From positions 5,206,501 through 5,270,500 of the forward strand of contig NZ_CP070506.1 of the NCBI RefSeq assembly GCF_016925675.1: 64,000 nt of DNA, given 5' to 3'. Source of the stretch: Pseudomonas hygromyciniae. GTDB taxonomy: Bacteria; Pseudomonadota; Gammaproteobacteria; Pseudomonadales; Pseudomonadaceae. Shown piece after piece: positions 40,009 to 51,394 of the stretch (position 1 is its first letter; each line of letters starts with the position of its first letter). The translations under genes and the position numbers were made by a program. The notes below the pieces were generated by a model that saw nothing but the letters and a program-made list of their open reading frames with translations, ran no database searches and had not been told where the DNA came from.

Positions 40009-41202
40009 TCAGCCTGATCTATCCTCCCCCAATAAAACCTTCATCAATGAAGCAGCGCTCATTGGCGGATGGAAAAAGTAACCTTGGGCAGAGTCGACGC
40101 CTAGCTCCTTTAAATGTAAAAATTGCTGTTCGCTTTCCACGCCCTCCGCAACAAGCTCCATCCCAAGCAACAAGAAAACTTGATAAAAACCGATAATCCG
40201 GGTCTGTTTTTCATCCAGCGCTCAAGCGATAAAGTGGAGTCGAGTTTGATCTGGCTAAAGGGGAGCTGCGTCAGCCGTTCTAGTGAAGAAAAACCGGTAC
40301 CAAAATCATCCAGCGACAGACCGATTCCGCCTTGAATTAACAACGTGATGTTCTCGATCGCGGCTATCTGCAAATCCAGAGCTTGGTTTCGGTGACTTCC
40401 AAGGTCACCAGATTCGGCGAAATACCCGCTTGCTGGATACGTTCACTTACCGCGGAGGCAAACCCCTCCTCCTGTAGCTGGGTTGTTTCTATGTTGTATG
40501 AAAATATCAGCGTCTCGCCCATGAGCAACAATGTCTTGTGTACCTGCATGGCTTGCTCAAGCATGCAGTCGAACACGGCCCCTGTAGGTGAAGCTCATCA
40601 ACCATTGGCAAAGATATACTAGGCGGCAGAAGTCCTTTTTCTGGGTGCCGCCAACGCGCAAGTATCTCGACGCGAGAATGCGCTCGGTTTTCAAACACAA
40701 CTTGGGTGGTAATAAGGCACACTCTGACGCTGCGCTAAAATACCAAGCACCTGCGCCCTGGAAAGCATTGGAGGTGGAGAAACAGGCGATGCAGGTGCCC
40801 GTCCCCGCTCTGGTCTTCTTCGCTTGCGCAGCATTGCCATTGCTACTGCGCGAGAGATTTGTATCGCAGGCAATCCTGCGTAGCGCCCCACACAGGTCTT
40901 TTTACCGCGAGCCGTTAAGCGGTTGATCCCCCATGCCGTATGAGCTTCAAGTTCATCGTTCTCGTAGGTTTCGAAGTGCTCAGTCTGCTCACATAGCCTG
41001 CGAAACAATGAGATTTCTGTGCTAGAGAAAACGAATCACAGATAACCAAGCCAATATCAAGAGCCAATGCATTGGAGGGCTCTCCCCTTGCACGCCCTGA
41101 GATCACTTCGATACGCCCAACTTCTGCGAGCTCTAGAGACTTAACAATATGTTTAACACGAATGGCGCTCGAACAGAAGACAACAACATCCAAAGAGCGC
41201 AT
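40009..41202 (-). pseudogene. REC-EAL protein, c-di-GMP phosphodiesterase type, frameshifted
   Basis: About 398 codons. The N-terminal receiver-like part (MRSLDVVVFCSSAIRVKHIVKSLEL, LVICDSFSL) is followed by an EAL domain. Its signature reads VEILARWRHPEKG. ETLIFSYNIETTQL, LVTLEVTET, the catalytic loop LSLDDFGTGFSSLERL, FSQIKLDS and the C-terminal ELGVDSAQGYFFHPP follow. Breaks fall near 40980, 40700, 40580, 40380 and 40190. Such proteins degrade c-di-GMP. The adhesin gene is divergent from it, which fits control of surface attachment. Confidence 0.75.
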
Positions 41203-41792
41203 AAAAATAGGCCTGAGCAGTTAAAGCGAGGTAGATCACTTTATCAAAATTAAAACCAGGAAAATTCCTGAATACTTTCGGTAATCTCTCGAAACCAAGC
41301 CCTCCGGCTCAACCCCTACCGAGAATAGGAAAAGAGGCACTGACCCTTGCATGATTCTTGACCAGAAGAGCCCAATGCACTTATTCATAAAGGCTCATAA
41401 ACCCCGGCAAACGCCCTTCACAATAGACGGCCCTCAAATAACCAAACGTAGCATGCGACCGAATAAGCACCGATCAAAAACGGTCGACATGCACGACAGC
41501 ACTCAGCCGATAGCACTGCGAGCACCTCCTTCATTCGCTCAGTTTTTCCTGAGAACATAGGAATAGCAGAGCGAATAACCTCGACGCGAACTTCGTCAGG
41601 TATCAAAATCATAATAGACACCTCTGTATTTTTGGTTAACACAAACTGCACAGCAAGCACCAAGCCATACTCAAGAACTGGCTTGGCTCGCGCAAGCTTT
41701 TTCTTGAACATTAATTGACATTTCCTTAACCGACCTCGCTCGGGCAGAAAACTGTATCATCGCAAAGCTCAGGGCACTCAAGAAAACCAAAC
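41203..41792. other. 590-bp divergent intergenic region
   Basis: It lies between the REC-EAL gene (minus) and the adhesin-like gene (plus). A minus-strand ORF (41418-41711) has no recognisable domain and overlaps the proposed operator pair, so I do not call it. The region also holds a palindrome CAGGAAAATTCCTG at 41257-41270, near the REC-EAL start. Confidence 0.4.
41672..41706. promoter_or_regulatory. Two CAAG-N6-CTTG sites upstream of adhesin-like gene
   Basis: CAAGAACTGGCTTG at 41672-41685 and CAAGCTTTTTCTTG at 41693-41706 share the outer halves of the 14-bp island palindrome. Their starts are 21 bp apart, two helical turns. They lie 87-121 bp before the adhesin start, a normal activator distance. 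Confidence 0.45.
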
Positions 41793-42650
41793 ATGCACTC
41801 ATCCGAGAAACTCCATACCACAACGCAACTTAATACTCAGCGTGCGCCACTCAAAACGCTTTACAGACTCTTAACAATATTGTGTTTAATTATGGCACCC
41901 ACTTATTGCCTGGCGTTCCCACAGCTGGACAATTTACGTGTACTTAAAGACAAATGGAATACAATTGCCCATACAAAATTGTATGGCCCACGGAGCAAAA
42001 CACAAATAGTGTATTAACTCAGCCTCATACTGCAACTTTGGACCCTGCTAAGGAGGGGATTAGCAGTAGGAGGGAGTATATGGCATGGACATGGATGGCA
42101 CTTACGTAGAGATCCCTAACGGCACTACCATGATACAAGCAAGACAACTATGGATAAATAAATACGGAACCATAAGCAGAGACATTAGATTCAATCGAGC
42201 CGATTCAGGATCAGGATCAGCAGACGCACAGTGCATAATATTTCAGACAGGCTTCTCAAGCCTCATACCTATACCGGGAATGCAATGCTATCCGCTTCCT
42301 CCAGTAAACGTTACCTGCTCCATAGCCGATCAATTAAATATCTCATACAACACATTAACGGCTGACAAAGTCAATAACGCCGAGGCTTACGGCACTCTCA
42401 ATATTTTGTGTGATGCTTGGACCAGTGTCAAACTACAGTTAGTGGGACCGGTGAAATTGACTTAGGAAGAGCAGGTACATTAACTGCCAGCCTGCATACT
42501 CAAGGTAAAGATCTGGCTAATGGTTATTCATTCCAAGGCTGGGGACAAACAACCTCACTAACAGTCACTTCGATTCTACACTCCAGCCGACAAGAAGCTG
42601 AAGCAGGAAATTTTCAAGGCCAGGGCATCATCATAATGCAAATATATTAG
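41793..42650 (+). pseudogene. Fimbrial adhesin-like protein (MrpH-type two-domain), frameshifted
   Basis: A hydrophobic leader (LLTILCLIMAPTYCLAF) starts a secreted protein. After a break near 42010-42085 the central part (MIQARQLWINKYGTISRDI, DAQCIIFQTGF) leads to a C-terminal pilin-like domain: CSIADQLNISYNTLTAD, GTLNILCDAWTSVKLQL, LTASLHTQGKDLANGYSFQGWG and the beta-zipper end GNFQGQGIIIMQIY. About 285 codons, consistent with tip adhesins that have a receptor-binding N-terminal and a pilin C-terminal domain. AT-rich. Receptor unknown. Confidence 0.6.
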
Positions 42651-42743
42651 TAAACATCCAAAGCGACCCTAGATCTCTATTACAAACGTTCTTGAAATAT
42701 CAGAGTATGTAAACCCTTCAGCCATTAATAGCAGGCCACCACG

Positions 42744-43082
42744 ATGACCAAGCAGCATGAACTTCCTGATGCAGCCTGGGGTGCTGATAGGTTCACTGAA
42801 ACCCGCCGTCGCGGGATGCCAGCGAGCGGATGATCGCCTTATGCTCAACGACGTGTTCTGCGCTCGCGCTGTTTGGGGCGATATGCCTCAGCTTCGGCCC
42901 TGGCCCGGGTGTATCAACGGCTTCGCAACTGGCGTAATTGCGGCGTTTTCAATCAGATGCTTATGCACCTTCATGTCCGATTGAACGTGCAAAGTTTGAT
43001 CGATCTGGAAACGTGGATGATCGATCACACTTCCGCTCATGCAGCCCAAACCCACATGCCCCGCCCTCCAGCACCGAATTAA
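42744..43082 (+). mobile_element. IS5-family transposase remnant
   Basis: The start MTKQHELPDAAWGADRF, then DDRLMLNDVFCA in another frame, and VYQRLRNWRNCGVFNQMLMHLHVRL to LIDLETWMIDHTS match the N-terminal half of IS5-type transposases. Frame breaks and loss of the C-terminal half show decay. No terminal inverted repeats were found. Confidence 0.65.
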
Positions 43083-43164
43083 AAGACCTTGGCGATCAAA
43101 GTCTTTTTTCGCCTGCAAAAAGTGAGGATCGCCGCCCGATCACCACAGCAGAGGACACCGCTCC

Positions 43165-43284
43165 ATGGAATCGACGCTGGAAACCGTTGCGCTATTTGCC
43201 CTCAAGCTGGCCCATGAGACGGACGATGCAAGCCCAGTCTTGCGCGATGAGCCCGCCCTCAACACAGCTCTCCCGCCTAATTAA
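43165..43284 (+). CDS. Possible 39-aa small protein
   Basis: MESTLETVALFALKLAHET and onward, with an AGAGGA site 8 bp upstream of the ATG. No family recognised. It ends 12 bp before the convergent DUF1329 stop and could be the start of a longer gene cut by an indel. Confidence 0.25.
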   Translation: MESTLETVALFALKLAHETDDASPVLRDEPALNTALPPN

Positions 43285-43295
43285 CAACGACAGCC

Positions 43296-44656
43296 CTATC
43301 GAGTCCCGCGCAAGCGCAACGCCGACGGCATAAAGTACGAGTCCTCCGGAATCGGCTGTGCAAAGTCCACCGTCTGCGGCTCTTCGTTATCCAGGTTTTG
43401 CACGTAGTACCGTCGCGCCTGCAGGTCATGGAACATATCCAATGCACTCCAGGTAGTCGGCAAATCGTAGAAGTTTTTCAGATAGGCCATCGACACCCGC
43501 CACAGTTCGCCACGGCCGTCGTACTGGTCGACCACTGCTGCACCCCAGCTGTCTTCGTCGAGGTAGAGCACGCGTTTGGAGTACAGGTGCCGCGCCGTTG
43601 CTTTCAGGGTGCCTTCGACCACCCACACGCGGTGTAGCTCGTAGCGGGCGTATTGCGGGTTGAGGTGGCCGACCTTGAGCAGGTCGGCGTATTTCACGTC
43701 GGCGCTGGCGAGTTTGTATTTGCTGTAGGGGATGTAATTTCCTTCTTGCCCAGCAGTTTCCAGTCGTAACGATCCGGTGAGCCGTTGAACATGTCGGTGT
43801 CGTCCGCCGTGCGCAGGCCATCGGAGGATGAGATCGGTGTGTCGTAGGCCAGGTTTGGTGCGCGGCGTACGCGGCGTTGGCCGGCGTCGTAGATCCAGGC
43901 TTGGCGGGCGTCTTTGATCTGGTCGAGGGTCTCGTGCACCAGGGTCGCGCCACCGGCCAGGCGGGCCGGGCTTTTTACGAAGGTCAGGTAGTAGAACAGG
44001 ATGTTTTTCAGGTCGGCGTATTGCCCGCCCTGGCGGTAGTAGGTGAACAGCCCTTCCTGCTGCGCCGTGACCAGAGCGAAGCTGCCGGTGCGTGCACGGG
44101 CGCCTCCGAAGCACGGCGCACGATGTAGGTGCCGCGATGCGGGTGATGTGGTTCCACAGTGCTTCCACACCGTTCTGCGGAATGGGGAACGGCACGCCAC
44201 CAAAGGCGTCGGCGAAGCCGGTGCCGCCGTCCAGCAGTTTGGCGCTGGTGGCGTTCTTGAAGGTGTTGTCATACACCCACTGCGGCGCCGAGCCGGAGCG
44301 TCGGCTCGATAGATGGGCATCTGGAAGCTGTCGGGGTAGCTGTTGAACAAGGCGATCTGACCTGCCGTCAGGCTGGCCTTGATTTGCTCCAGGTTGGCCT
44401 TGGTGATGGTGAACAGCGGTTTGTCGCCGGCAAAGGGTCGAGGTGGTGCTTGCCCTTTTCATAGCCCTTGGGTGCGATGCCGCCCCCCAGGTGGGGATGG
44501 TACCGGCGGCATTGCCTGCGCGCTCGGCGCCGAAGGGAGTGAGCTGGGTCTTGAGCTGCTGCGCGTCTTGGGGCGAGAGCGCCGCAGGGCATTGCCAGCG
44601 GCCAGGCCAAGGGCCAAGGCCAGGCTGGCGGTGAGCATTCGAGGTGCGTGGAACAT
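43296..44656 (-). pseudogene. DUF1329-domain outer-membrane-associated protein, frameshifted
   Basis: Signal peptide MLTASLALALGLAAGNALA, then LSPQDAQQLKTQLTPFGAERAGNAAGTIPTW, characteristic of DUF1329 (LolB/LppX-like fold) proteins. Conserved later stretches are LTAGQIALFNSYPDSFQMPIY, RRVRRAPNLAYDTP and YLDEDSWGAAVVDQYDGRGELWRV. About 453 codons, normal length. Breaks fall near 44480, 44440, 44305, 44120 and 43745. DUF1329 genes almost always pair with DUF1302 genes, as here, and are linked to uptake or handling of hydrophobic compounds. Confidence 0.85.
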
Positions 44657-44714
44657 GGCGAATTTCCAAAGAACGAGGGCGGGCAGCCGCCTCGCGACGC
44701 AGCATGGCTGCGGC

Positions 44715-46683
44715 TTACAGGAAGTACTTGAGGTTGAAACCAATGTTGTCGCGGTCGCGGATCACGTTGTTCTGGCCGCCACCAAAGAACTCGGTGTACT
44801 GCAGTTCGGCTTCCAACTTGTTCTGGTAGTTGGCCTTGAGCCCCAGGGTGTAACCTTGCGTCCCTCGATGTAGTTACTGGCCTGGTAGGAGTTGCCTTTG
44901 AAGTCGTCCTTGTAGACCACGTAGGGCGACAGGTTGACCCCGGCGTACACGTCGTTCCAGGTACTGCTGAACATCACCGTGTAGCTGTAGGAGTCACGGC
45001 TGACCTGGTCATCACGATCACCACCCGACACATAGGAAGCGTTGCTGCCGCCCGCGTAGTAACGGGTGCTGCCATCGTAGGCCTGGTACTTCAGGCCACT
45101 GCCGCGCAAGTGCTCGGAGGCCAGTTCGAAGACGCCGAACAACGAGTCGAAGCTCAGGCCCGGGCCGAAGTTGTAGATGCTGCCCACTGAGGTGTTGAAA
45201 GCCTCCACGCGCTCGGAGTTGTCGATCTGGCTGTCGAGGCTGACCATCTGCCCGCCGACATTGATGAACTGCCCACTCGCTGCCGCGCCGGCACCATTGG
45301 CCAGGTCGCCGATCAGGTCGTTGCTGGCGGCGACGCCGATGGGCAGGTTCGGCCGGCAGGCCAGCTCGCCAAACACCGAGGCCTTGCCCAGGGTGGTGTG
45401 AAGCTGAAGCCGTACATGCGGATATCTTCAGCGTAGCGGCGGTGCGCCTGGATGTTGCCCATCACGTCCACCGTCGCCAGGCCATGGGCCAAGGCCGCCG
45501 CCTGGCTGCCAGCCACCGACGACAGCATGCTGGTCAGGGCCGCCATGTCGATGCCTTTGTAGCCCGCCAGGTCAGCGGCGATGGTCGGTTCCTTAGCGTG
45601 GTAGCTGACCAGGTACAGGCCGAACTCGGTGCTGTTGAGCTCCTCGGCGATGTAACGGAAGGCGAAGCCGAACTGGCCATCGTTGCGCGCGTTGTGTCCT
45701 GGCCGATCGACGCCACTTTGAGGGTGGTGCCGTAGGCCGGGGTCATGCCGTTGGCGTAGAGCCCGGGATGCGCAGCATGCCCCCGAGCATCGGGTTGTTG
45801 CCCAGGGCGTCGTATAGCCCGATGACGTTGCCGCCGATGGGCGTCAGGGTATCGAGGGCGCTGCCGGTGAAATTGTTGTAGCCGGTGCGGCCGCCATCGG
45901 CGAACAGGTCGCTCTGGGAGTAGAAAGTGCCGACTGGATCGATGCGTGTCTCCTTCCAGTTCCACTGGTAGAAACTCTCCATCGACAGGTTGTCGCTCGC
46001 GATGTTGAAGCTGAGGCCTCCACCGGCATCAGCACTTCCTTGACCTCGGCGCCCGGCAGGCGGTTTGCCGCGTCCACCGGGCTGGTGGTGTTGACCCCGC
46101 CGCGATAAAGATGCCCTCGCCCCAGCTGAATACCTGGCGCCCCAGGCGCGCGGTCAGGGCATCTGGCCAACGTCCCAGATGCATAGATGTAGGAGTCGAG
46201 AATCTCCAGCGGCTTCCGGCAATGTCCCGGGTCTGGTCGGTGAAGCGGTCGTCCCGCGGATGGTTCTGGCTGGGTTGCGACGGGTTGTTGTTGCGGTAGT
46301 AGTCGTTGCGCTTGTCCATGATCTGAGTGTCATAGAACCCCGTGCCCGCACGAACAGACCGTAGTTCTGATAGTTGGCTTCCAGCTCCGACGTGATCTTG
46401 TACACCTGGAAACCAGCCCGGTATCGAAGCTGCGATTGCCGTCGTTGGTGTTGACGTCGTCGTTGCCCTTGTCCCGCCCCTGGACCCGCCACAAACGCCC
46501 ATACGACAGGGTGCTGCCGAACGAGCCGGTGACCTGGTTGTCCAGCACGCTGAACTCCATGGCCTGCACGTTCCTGCCGCTGCACAGTTGCAGCAGGCCC
46601 GCCAGGCCAACGCCAGCCCCAGTGGATGTGATGGACCATTTACCCTCGGATCCCGAGTCTTGCGCGCGCACTGTGGTGCTCAT
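44715..46683 (-). pseudogene. DUF1302-domain outer-membrane porin-like protein, frameshifted
   Basis: About 656 codons. AMEFSVLDNQVTGSFGSTLSYGRLWRVQGRD is the usual start after the signal region. NDGNRSFDTGLVFQVYKITSELE, FYDTQIMDKRNDYYRNN, the LGRQVFSWGEG strand, FYQWNWKETRIDPVGTFYS and the C-terminal NNVIRDRDNIGFNLKYFL (ending in aromatic residues) fit an outer-membrane beta barrel. At least eight breaks. The ATG at 46681-46683 follows GGGAGAG. It is co-transcribed with the DUF1329 and phospholipase-like genes. Confidence 0.82.
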
Positions 46684-46736
46684 TGCCGTCTCTCCCCTGC
46701 AACCTTTTGTTGTTTTGCACTGCGATGTCTGTTGTT

Positions 46737-48022
46737 TCACCGCGCCGGGCGATCGAGGCCGGCCCGACGTAGTGGACTGTGGGCGCCAAAGTGGCGCAGC
46801 AACTGCACCAACCGTTCGTTGAGCCGGGCATGGTCGTAGCGCCGGCGGGCAACTGGCTGCCTGTACTGAAACTCTGGGTCGCCCCGGCGTCGCCACCGGC
46901 CGATGGCCTCGCCGAACGCCACCGCCTGGGCATCCGCCTCGGCGCTGACCACCTGGCGCAGGTAGTCCGTCGAATAGCCGGGATAGTCGGTGTCCACTGG
47001 TGTCGGCGTAGGCCGCCAGCATCGGTTGCTCGCCCCGTCAGCGGCAGGTGGCGCAGCCAGGCGAACTGATAGCGTTCCACCTCGTTGTGGCGCGTGGCGA
47101 CACGTTCGATCGCCGCCCGCTTGTCGCTGTCGTAGCCGGCCAGGGCCTTGCCTTCCATCAGCAGCATGATGGTCAAATCGTCGCCCGGCAGCGTGGTGGC
47201 GTGATAGGCTGGGCCGGGTCCAGCAGGTAGTGCATGCCCCAGCCGAGGAAGCGATAACCCCAGTAGGGATGGCCATTGGCGAAGGCAAAACGCGCCAGGC
47301 CGAAGTACTGGTAGGCCCGCCAGTCCGGCCAGTTGCGCAGCAGAAACGCGCGCGACATAGACCACCGCGCTCTCGTGAAAGAAACCCATATGGAACGGCG
47401 CCTGGGAGCTGTACTGGAAACGCGCATCGCCAAACGACTGCACGCCAAAGCCATACAAGGCGCCGACGGCCCCGGGTTATCGCTGAACAGGTTGATATCG
47501 TGGCCGTAGTCCGGCTCATCCGCAGCGGTCGCCAGCACCGCCAGCGGCGCGACCTTCTGCCCCGGCTGCACTTGGATAAAGCGCTGGCGATTCCACGGTG
47601 AGAGGGTTTGTCCGACCATCACGCCGGCCGCCTTGAGCTGCGGGCGCCCCGCCAGGTCCTCACCGGGCATGGGCTGGATCACCTGGGCCAGGTGGATCTG
47701 TGGATTGACCCGCAGGGCCATAGGAAGTCGCGGCGCAGATCGGCGATGGGCTGGGGCGCCAGGCGCAGGTTATCGGGGCGCGGCGGATAGTCGGGAAAGT
47801 GGCTGCGGGCGAAGTGTTCCTGCTCGTCCAACAAGGCCACCAGGCCAGGGTATTGCTGGGAGATAAACCGCTCGAGGGTCTCGACCTGCACCTGGGGCGC
47901 CTCGCGCAATGCGGGCAAATCTTGCAGGGCCAGGTAGCTGCCCACGCTGTGATTGGACCATGCACCGACCCCAGGCGACAGACTCCATAGCCCCAGGCAC
48001 AGCAGCAACGACGCAACTTCAT
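46737..48022 (-). pseudogene. Phospholipase C/P1 nuclease-like zinc protein, frameshifted
   Basis: An exported start (WSLSPGVGAWSNHSVGSYLALQDLPAL) has the N-terminal Trp/His pair seen after processing in zinc-dependent phospholipases C. Other His-rich motifs are EPDYGHDINLFSD, FHMGFFHES and GMHYLLDPAQPYHATTLPGDD, the last being very similar to the PLC/P1 nuclease zinc motif. About 428 codons, with breaks near 48005, 47715, 47480, 47360, 47205 and 47000. I infer that it releases diacyl- or alkyl-glycerol or phosphorylated head groups for the enzymes encoded upstream. Confidence 0.6.
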
Positions 48023-48136
48023 GGCTTTACGCTCTTGTTGTAGATGCGTTCAGCCTAACAATCCGGGTATGCCCCGACACTGTCCGATCTTGCCAAAACG
48101 ACTCACCAATAGCGCCACGCACGATCGGGACCATCG

Positions 48137-48232
48137 GGAGGAGCGAGTTGCTCGCGAAGAACTTGAGAGCGCCGCGTTTATCCTGCAGGCACGCGTTATC
48201 GTTGACGTTCTTCGCGAGCAAGCCGCTCCTAC
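48137..48232. repeat. REP-pair (REPIN-like) palindrome
   Basis: The arms 48137-48162 and 48207-48232 are inverted copies with the core GCTTGCTCGCGAAGAAC (one mismatch in the first arm). They are related to the TTGCTCGCGAA family of 1589-1680 rather than to the two GGCTTGCC-type elements. It sits between the kinase and phospholipase-like genes of the operon. Confidence 0.85.
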
Positions 48233-48238
48233 AGTGGG

Positions 48239-49805
48239 TCACGCCGGGTAGCCGGTGATCTCGCGGATGCTCTGGTACAGCGGCTTGAGTTGGCGATACA
48301 TGCGCAGGTAAACCTCGCGGTACAAACGGTCGTACATCTGTTGTGCCTCGGGTTGAGGCATGAAGACCGGCGGTGCAGGTCATGGCGGCGATGGCGGTAT
48401 CGAAATCCGGGTACAGCCCAAGCCCCACGGCACAGGCAATCCCAGCCCCCAACCCGGACGCCCCATACACATGGGGACGCTCGGCGCGCAGGCCAAAGAT
48501 ATCGGCAGTCAATTGCATCGCCGCGTCGCTCTGGGCTGCCACTGGCCACGCGCAAGCGCGTGATCGACGTTTCGAACGGCGCTCGATTCGCTCCTTGCCC
48601 TGGCGCAATGCATAGGCCAGGCCTCAGAATCGCCCGGTAGATATGGGCCGGAGTATGCACATCGCCAAAGCCGATCATCGCCCCCTGGCCTCCACTCCCG
48701 GTTCGCGGATACCCGGCGACCAATAGGGTTGCAGGGTCAGGCCCATGGAGCCGGGCGGTACTGCGTGACCAGCGCATCAAACAGCTGCTCCGGTTCCAGG
48801 CCCTGCTCACGGGCCTGCTGCATTTCCCGCAGGCCGAACTCGTTCTTGAACCAACTGACCATCCAGTAGCCGCGATAGATCATCACTTCGCAGTTGTAGT
48901 GATCGGGGATTGCCGCCGGGTAAGGCGGGATCAGCGGGACAATCTCCAGATAGCGCGAGCGAGTGGTGGTGATGGTCGCCGGAATGCCGTAGGACAGGCA
49001 CGCGGTCGTCGCTTCCACCACGCCGGAACCGAGCACCTCGCAGGCCTTGTCGGAGCCGGCGGCAATCGTGGCAACCCCTCCGGGATGCCGGTATGGCGGC
49101 TGGCCTCGGCGGTGATGCGGCCCAGCTCTTCCCCGGTTTGTACAGGGTCGGCAGTTGCTCCGCACGCACCGCCAGGGCCTGCATTTCCAGTCCCGGGGGC
49201 GGCCCAGCGCAGATGCTTGAGTCGAAGGGCAAATAGCCCACGCAACAGCCCACCGAGTCGACAAAACGCCCGGTCAGGCGATGGCTGAGAAACCCGAGAG
49301 CAGCAGGAACTTGTCAGTGGCAGCCCAGATATCCGGCTGATGTTGGGCAATCCAGTTAGCCTCGGCCTGGGCACGAAAGTAGTCCACCGTGGCCTCAGCG
49401 CCCACCAGCTTGAACAGCCAACCCCAGGGCCCTTGATCCGCCCTCTGGCTGGCACTGGCGTTGGTCGAGCCAGAGGATGGCTGGCCGCAACGCCTGCCCC
49501 GGGCATCGACATTGATCACAGTGCCGCGCTGGGTGGTCAGGGATACGCCACGGATCAAACTGCGGTCGATACCGGTCTGCGCCCACAACGCTGGCAGGCT
49601 TCCCCAGCTTGCGCCAGTAATAATCCGGGTCCTGCTCGGCCCAGCCGGGCTGGCTGGAGTAATAGGCCTGCAACTCGACCTTGCCTTTGCCAACAGGTTG
49701 CCCGACAGGTCGAACAACAGCGCACGGACACTCTGGGTGCCGTTGTCGATCGCCAGCACATAGTCTTTGCCGGGGTGTTGTTATCCACGAAGCTCGCTTT
49801 TTCAT
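48239..49805 (-). pseudogene. FGGY-family carbohydrate kinase, frameshifted
   Basis: About 522 codons. MKKASFVDNNTP leads to the phosphate-1 loop VLAIDNGTQSVRALLFD. SLIRGVSLTTQRGTVINVD, FLLLSGF, TIAAGSDKACEVLGSG and the C-terminal VAGGSQSDAAMQLTADIFGL with RPHVYGASGLGAGI are FGGY kinase landmarks. The start ATG overlaps the dehydrogenase stop. Breaks fall near 49770, 49700, 49600, 49500, 49280, 49200, 49140, 48750 and 48550. Paired with a GlpD-like enzyme, glycerol or a related triol/ketose is a likely substrate (inference). Confidence 0.8.
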
Positions 49806-51391
49806 GAGGCACTCTTCAGATCGAGGCGCTGGGTACGCTGCGATGGCGTTGCCACAGTGCAGGTAGCGCTGCTGTTCCTGTTCCCAGCGCGCGTCGTCCC
49901 AGCCCAGGCGCGGCTGACAAAGCCGGCGGATATCTGCCAGGTAATGCGCAGCGCCTTCGGGCAGTAGCAGGCCGAGGCGCGTGCGCCGCAGTAACAGGTC
50001 GTCCAGGTGCAGGACCATTTCGGTCTCGGCGGCAAAGGCCAGCTCCGCCCACAGGGTATCGCTGGCCCCGACACAGTCGCTGCCCAGGCTGCTTATCAGG
50101 CTGGCCAGGCGCGGCAGATCGCGGCCATGGCGCCCGGCCAGGCGGCGCAGGCCGGCACCGCTCAGCCGGGAATCGCCTGCAGCGCCAAGGCCTGGAACAC
50201 GGCGCCCAGTCATCCTCCAGGGTTTTGCCAAGCATCCCGGCACAGGCCCGCAACACTTCGATGGCCTGGGGCCGGAAGGTGGTCAGCTTGCCCCCGCCAG
50301 GTCACACAGCGGGTTCCTGCCACAGCACATGCTCGCGGGTTTCATTGATGGCTTGGCCTGGGAGTCGGCGGCGCCCACCACCGGACGCACCCCGGACCAG
50401 GTGCACAACACGTCCGCCGCCGTCACCTCGGCCTGGGGAAATGGTTGGGCGCAAGCCTCCAGCAGGTAGTCGAGTTCTTCACGGGTGATGCTCGCACGAA
50501 GGTCCAGATCCTCGCGGTGATCCAGGTCGGTGGTGCCCACCACCGTGGCTCCCTCCCAGGGAAAGACGAACACCGGGCGCCGTCGCGCCGGTGCATGAAA
50601 CTGAAGGCATGGGCCACCGGCAAGCGCCAGCCCGGCAACAACAGATGGCTGCCGCGCAAGGGCCGCAACTGGCGCTGCCCACCGCCCGGTTGCAGGCGCT
50701 CAGCCCAGGCACCGGTGGCCACGGCCAGCACTGCGCAGCGCACTTGCATGACCGCGCTGCCTTCAGCGTCCTCGACCTCGACCCCACACACACGCTCGCC
50801 GTCGCGCAATACCTGACGCACCCGCAGGCCATTGAGTGCCCAGGCGCCATCGGCACGGGCCTCGGCCAGCACGCGCATGACCAGCCGCGCATCGTCGGTC
50901 AGTGCATCGCGAACCTGCGAACCCCAGCAACCCCTGCGCCAGGGCCCCGGTGCCAGATGGCGCAGTTGTTCAGGCTTATGGAACCGCCGGCTACGACAAC
51001 CGGCCAGGGCGTCATACAGGCGCAGCAAACCACCGAATACCCGCGGTCCAGGAACCCACCGCGATAGTGCGGCATCAGGACACATGGGCTCCACCAGCCC
51101 CGGTGCTTCGCCCATCAAACGTTGGCGCTCGTGCACTGAATCACGGGCCAGGCGCCATTGGCCCTTGGCGATATAACGCAGCCCGCCATGGACCATTTTC
51201 GACGAGCGGCTGGAGGTGCCCCAGGCAAAATCCCGTTGCTCCAGCAGCAGGCAGCGCCAGCCGCGCCGAGCCGCCTCGCGCAGGATCCCGGCGCCGCTGA
51301 TGCCGCCGCCGATCACGATCAGGTCCCAGGTTTCACTCGCCAGTTGTGGCAGCGCGGCCTCGCGCCATTGGGCATTCCAGTCATTGCTCAG
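49802..51391 (-). pseudogene. GlpD-like FAD-dependent glycerol-3-phosphate dehydrogenase, frameshifted
   Basis: About 530 codons. The FAD-binding motif LIVIGGGISGAGILREAARRG and the GlpD signature SSRSSKMVHGGLRYI are at the N terminus. PVFVFPWEGATVVGTTDLDHREDLD, TAADVLCTWSGVRPVV and GGKLTTFRPQAIEVL follow, then a C-terminal domain (LAELAFAAETEMVLHLDDLLLRRTRLGLLL). Breaks fall near 51300, 50960, 50590, 50290 and 50170. The start codon is unclear: the frame opens with CTG near 51391 beside the upstream stop. Reaction: sn-glycerol-3-phosphate to dihydroxyacetone phosphate at the membrane. Confidence 0.8.
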
Positions 51392-51394
51392 GGC

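Noticed and set aside
41257..41270. Palindrome CAGGAAAATTCCTG as another member of the island operator family
   Set aside because: The outer halves differ (CAGG/CCTG rather than CAAG/CTTG); kept only as a note, as it may be a separate site.
41418..41711. 97-aa minus-strand ORF
   Set aside because: No domain or ribosome site, and it overlaps the CAAG-N6-CTTG pair in the adhesin promoter region.
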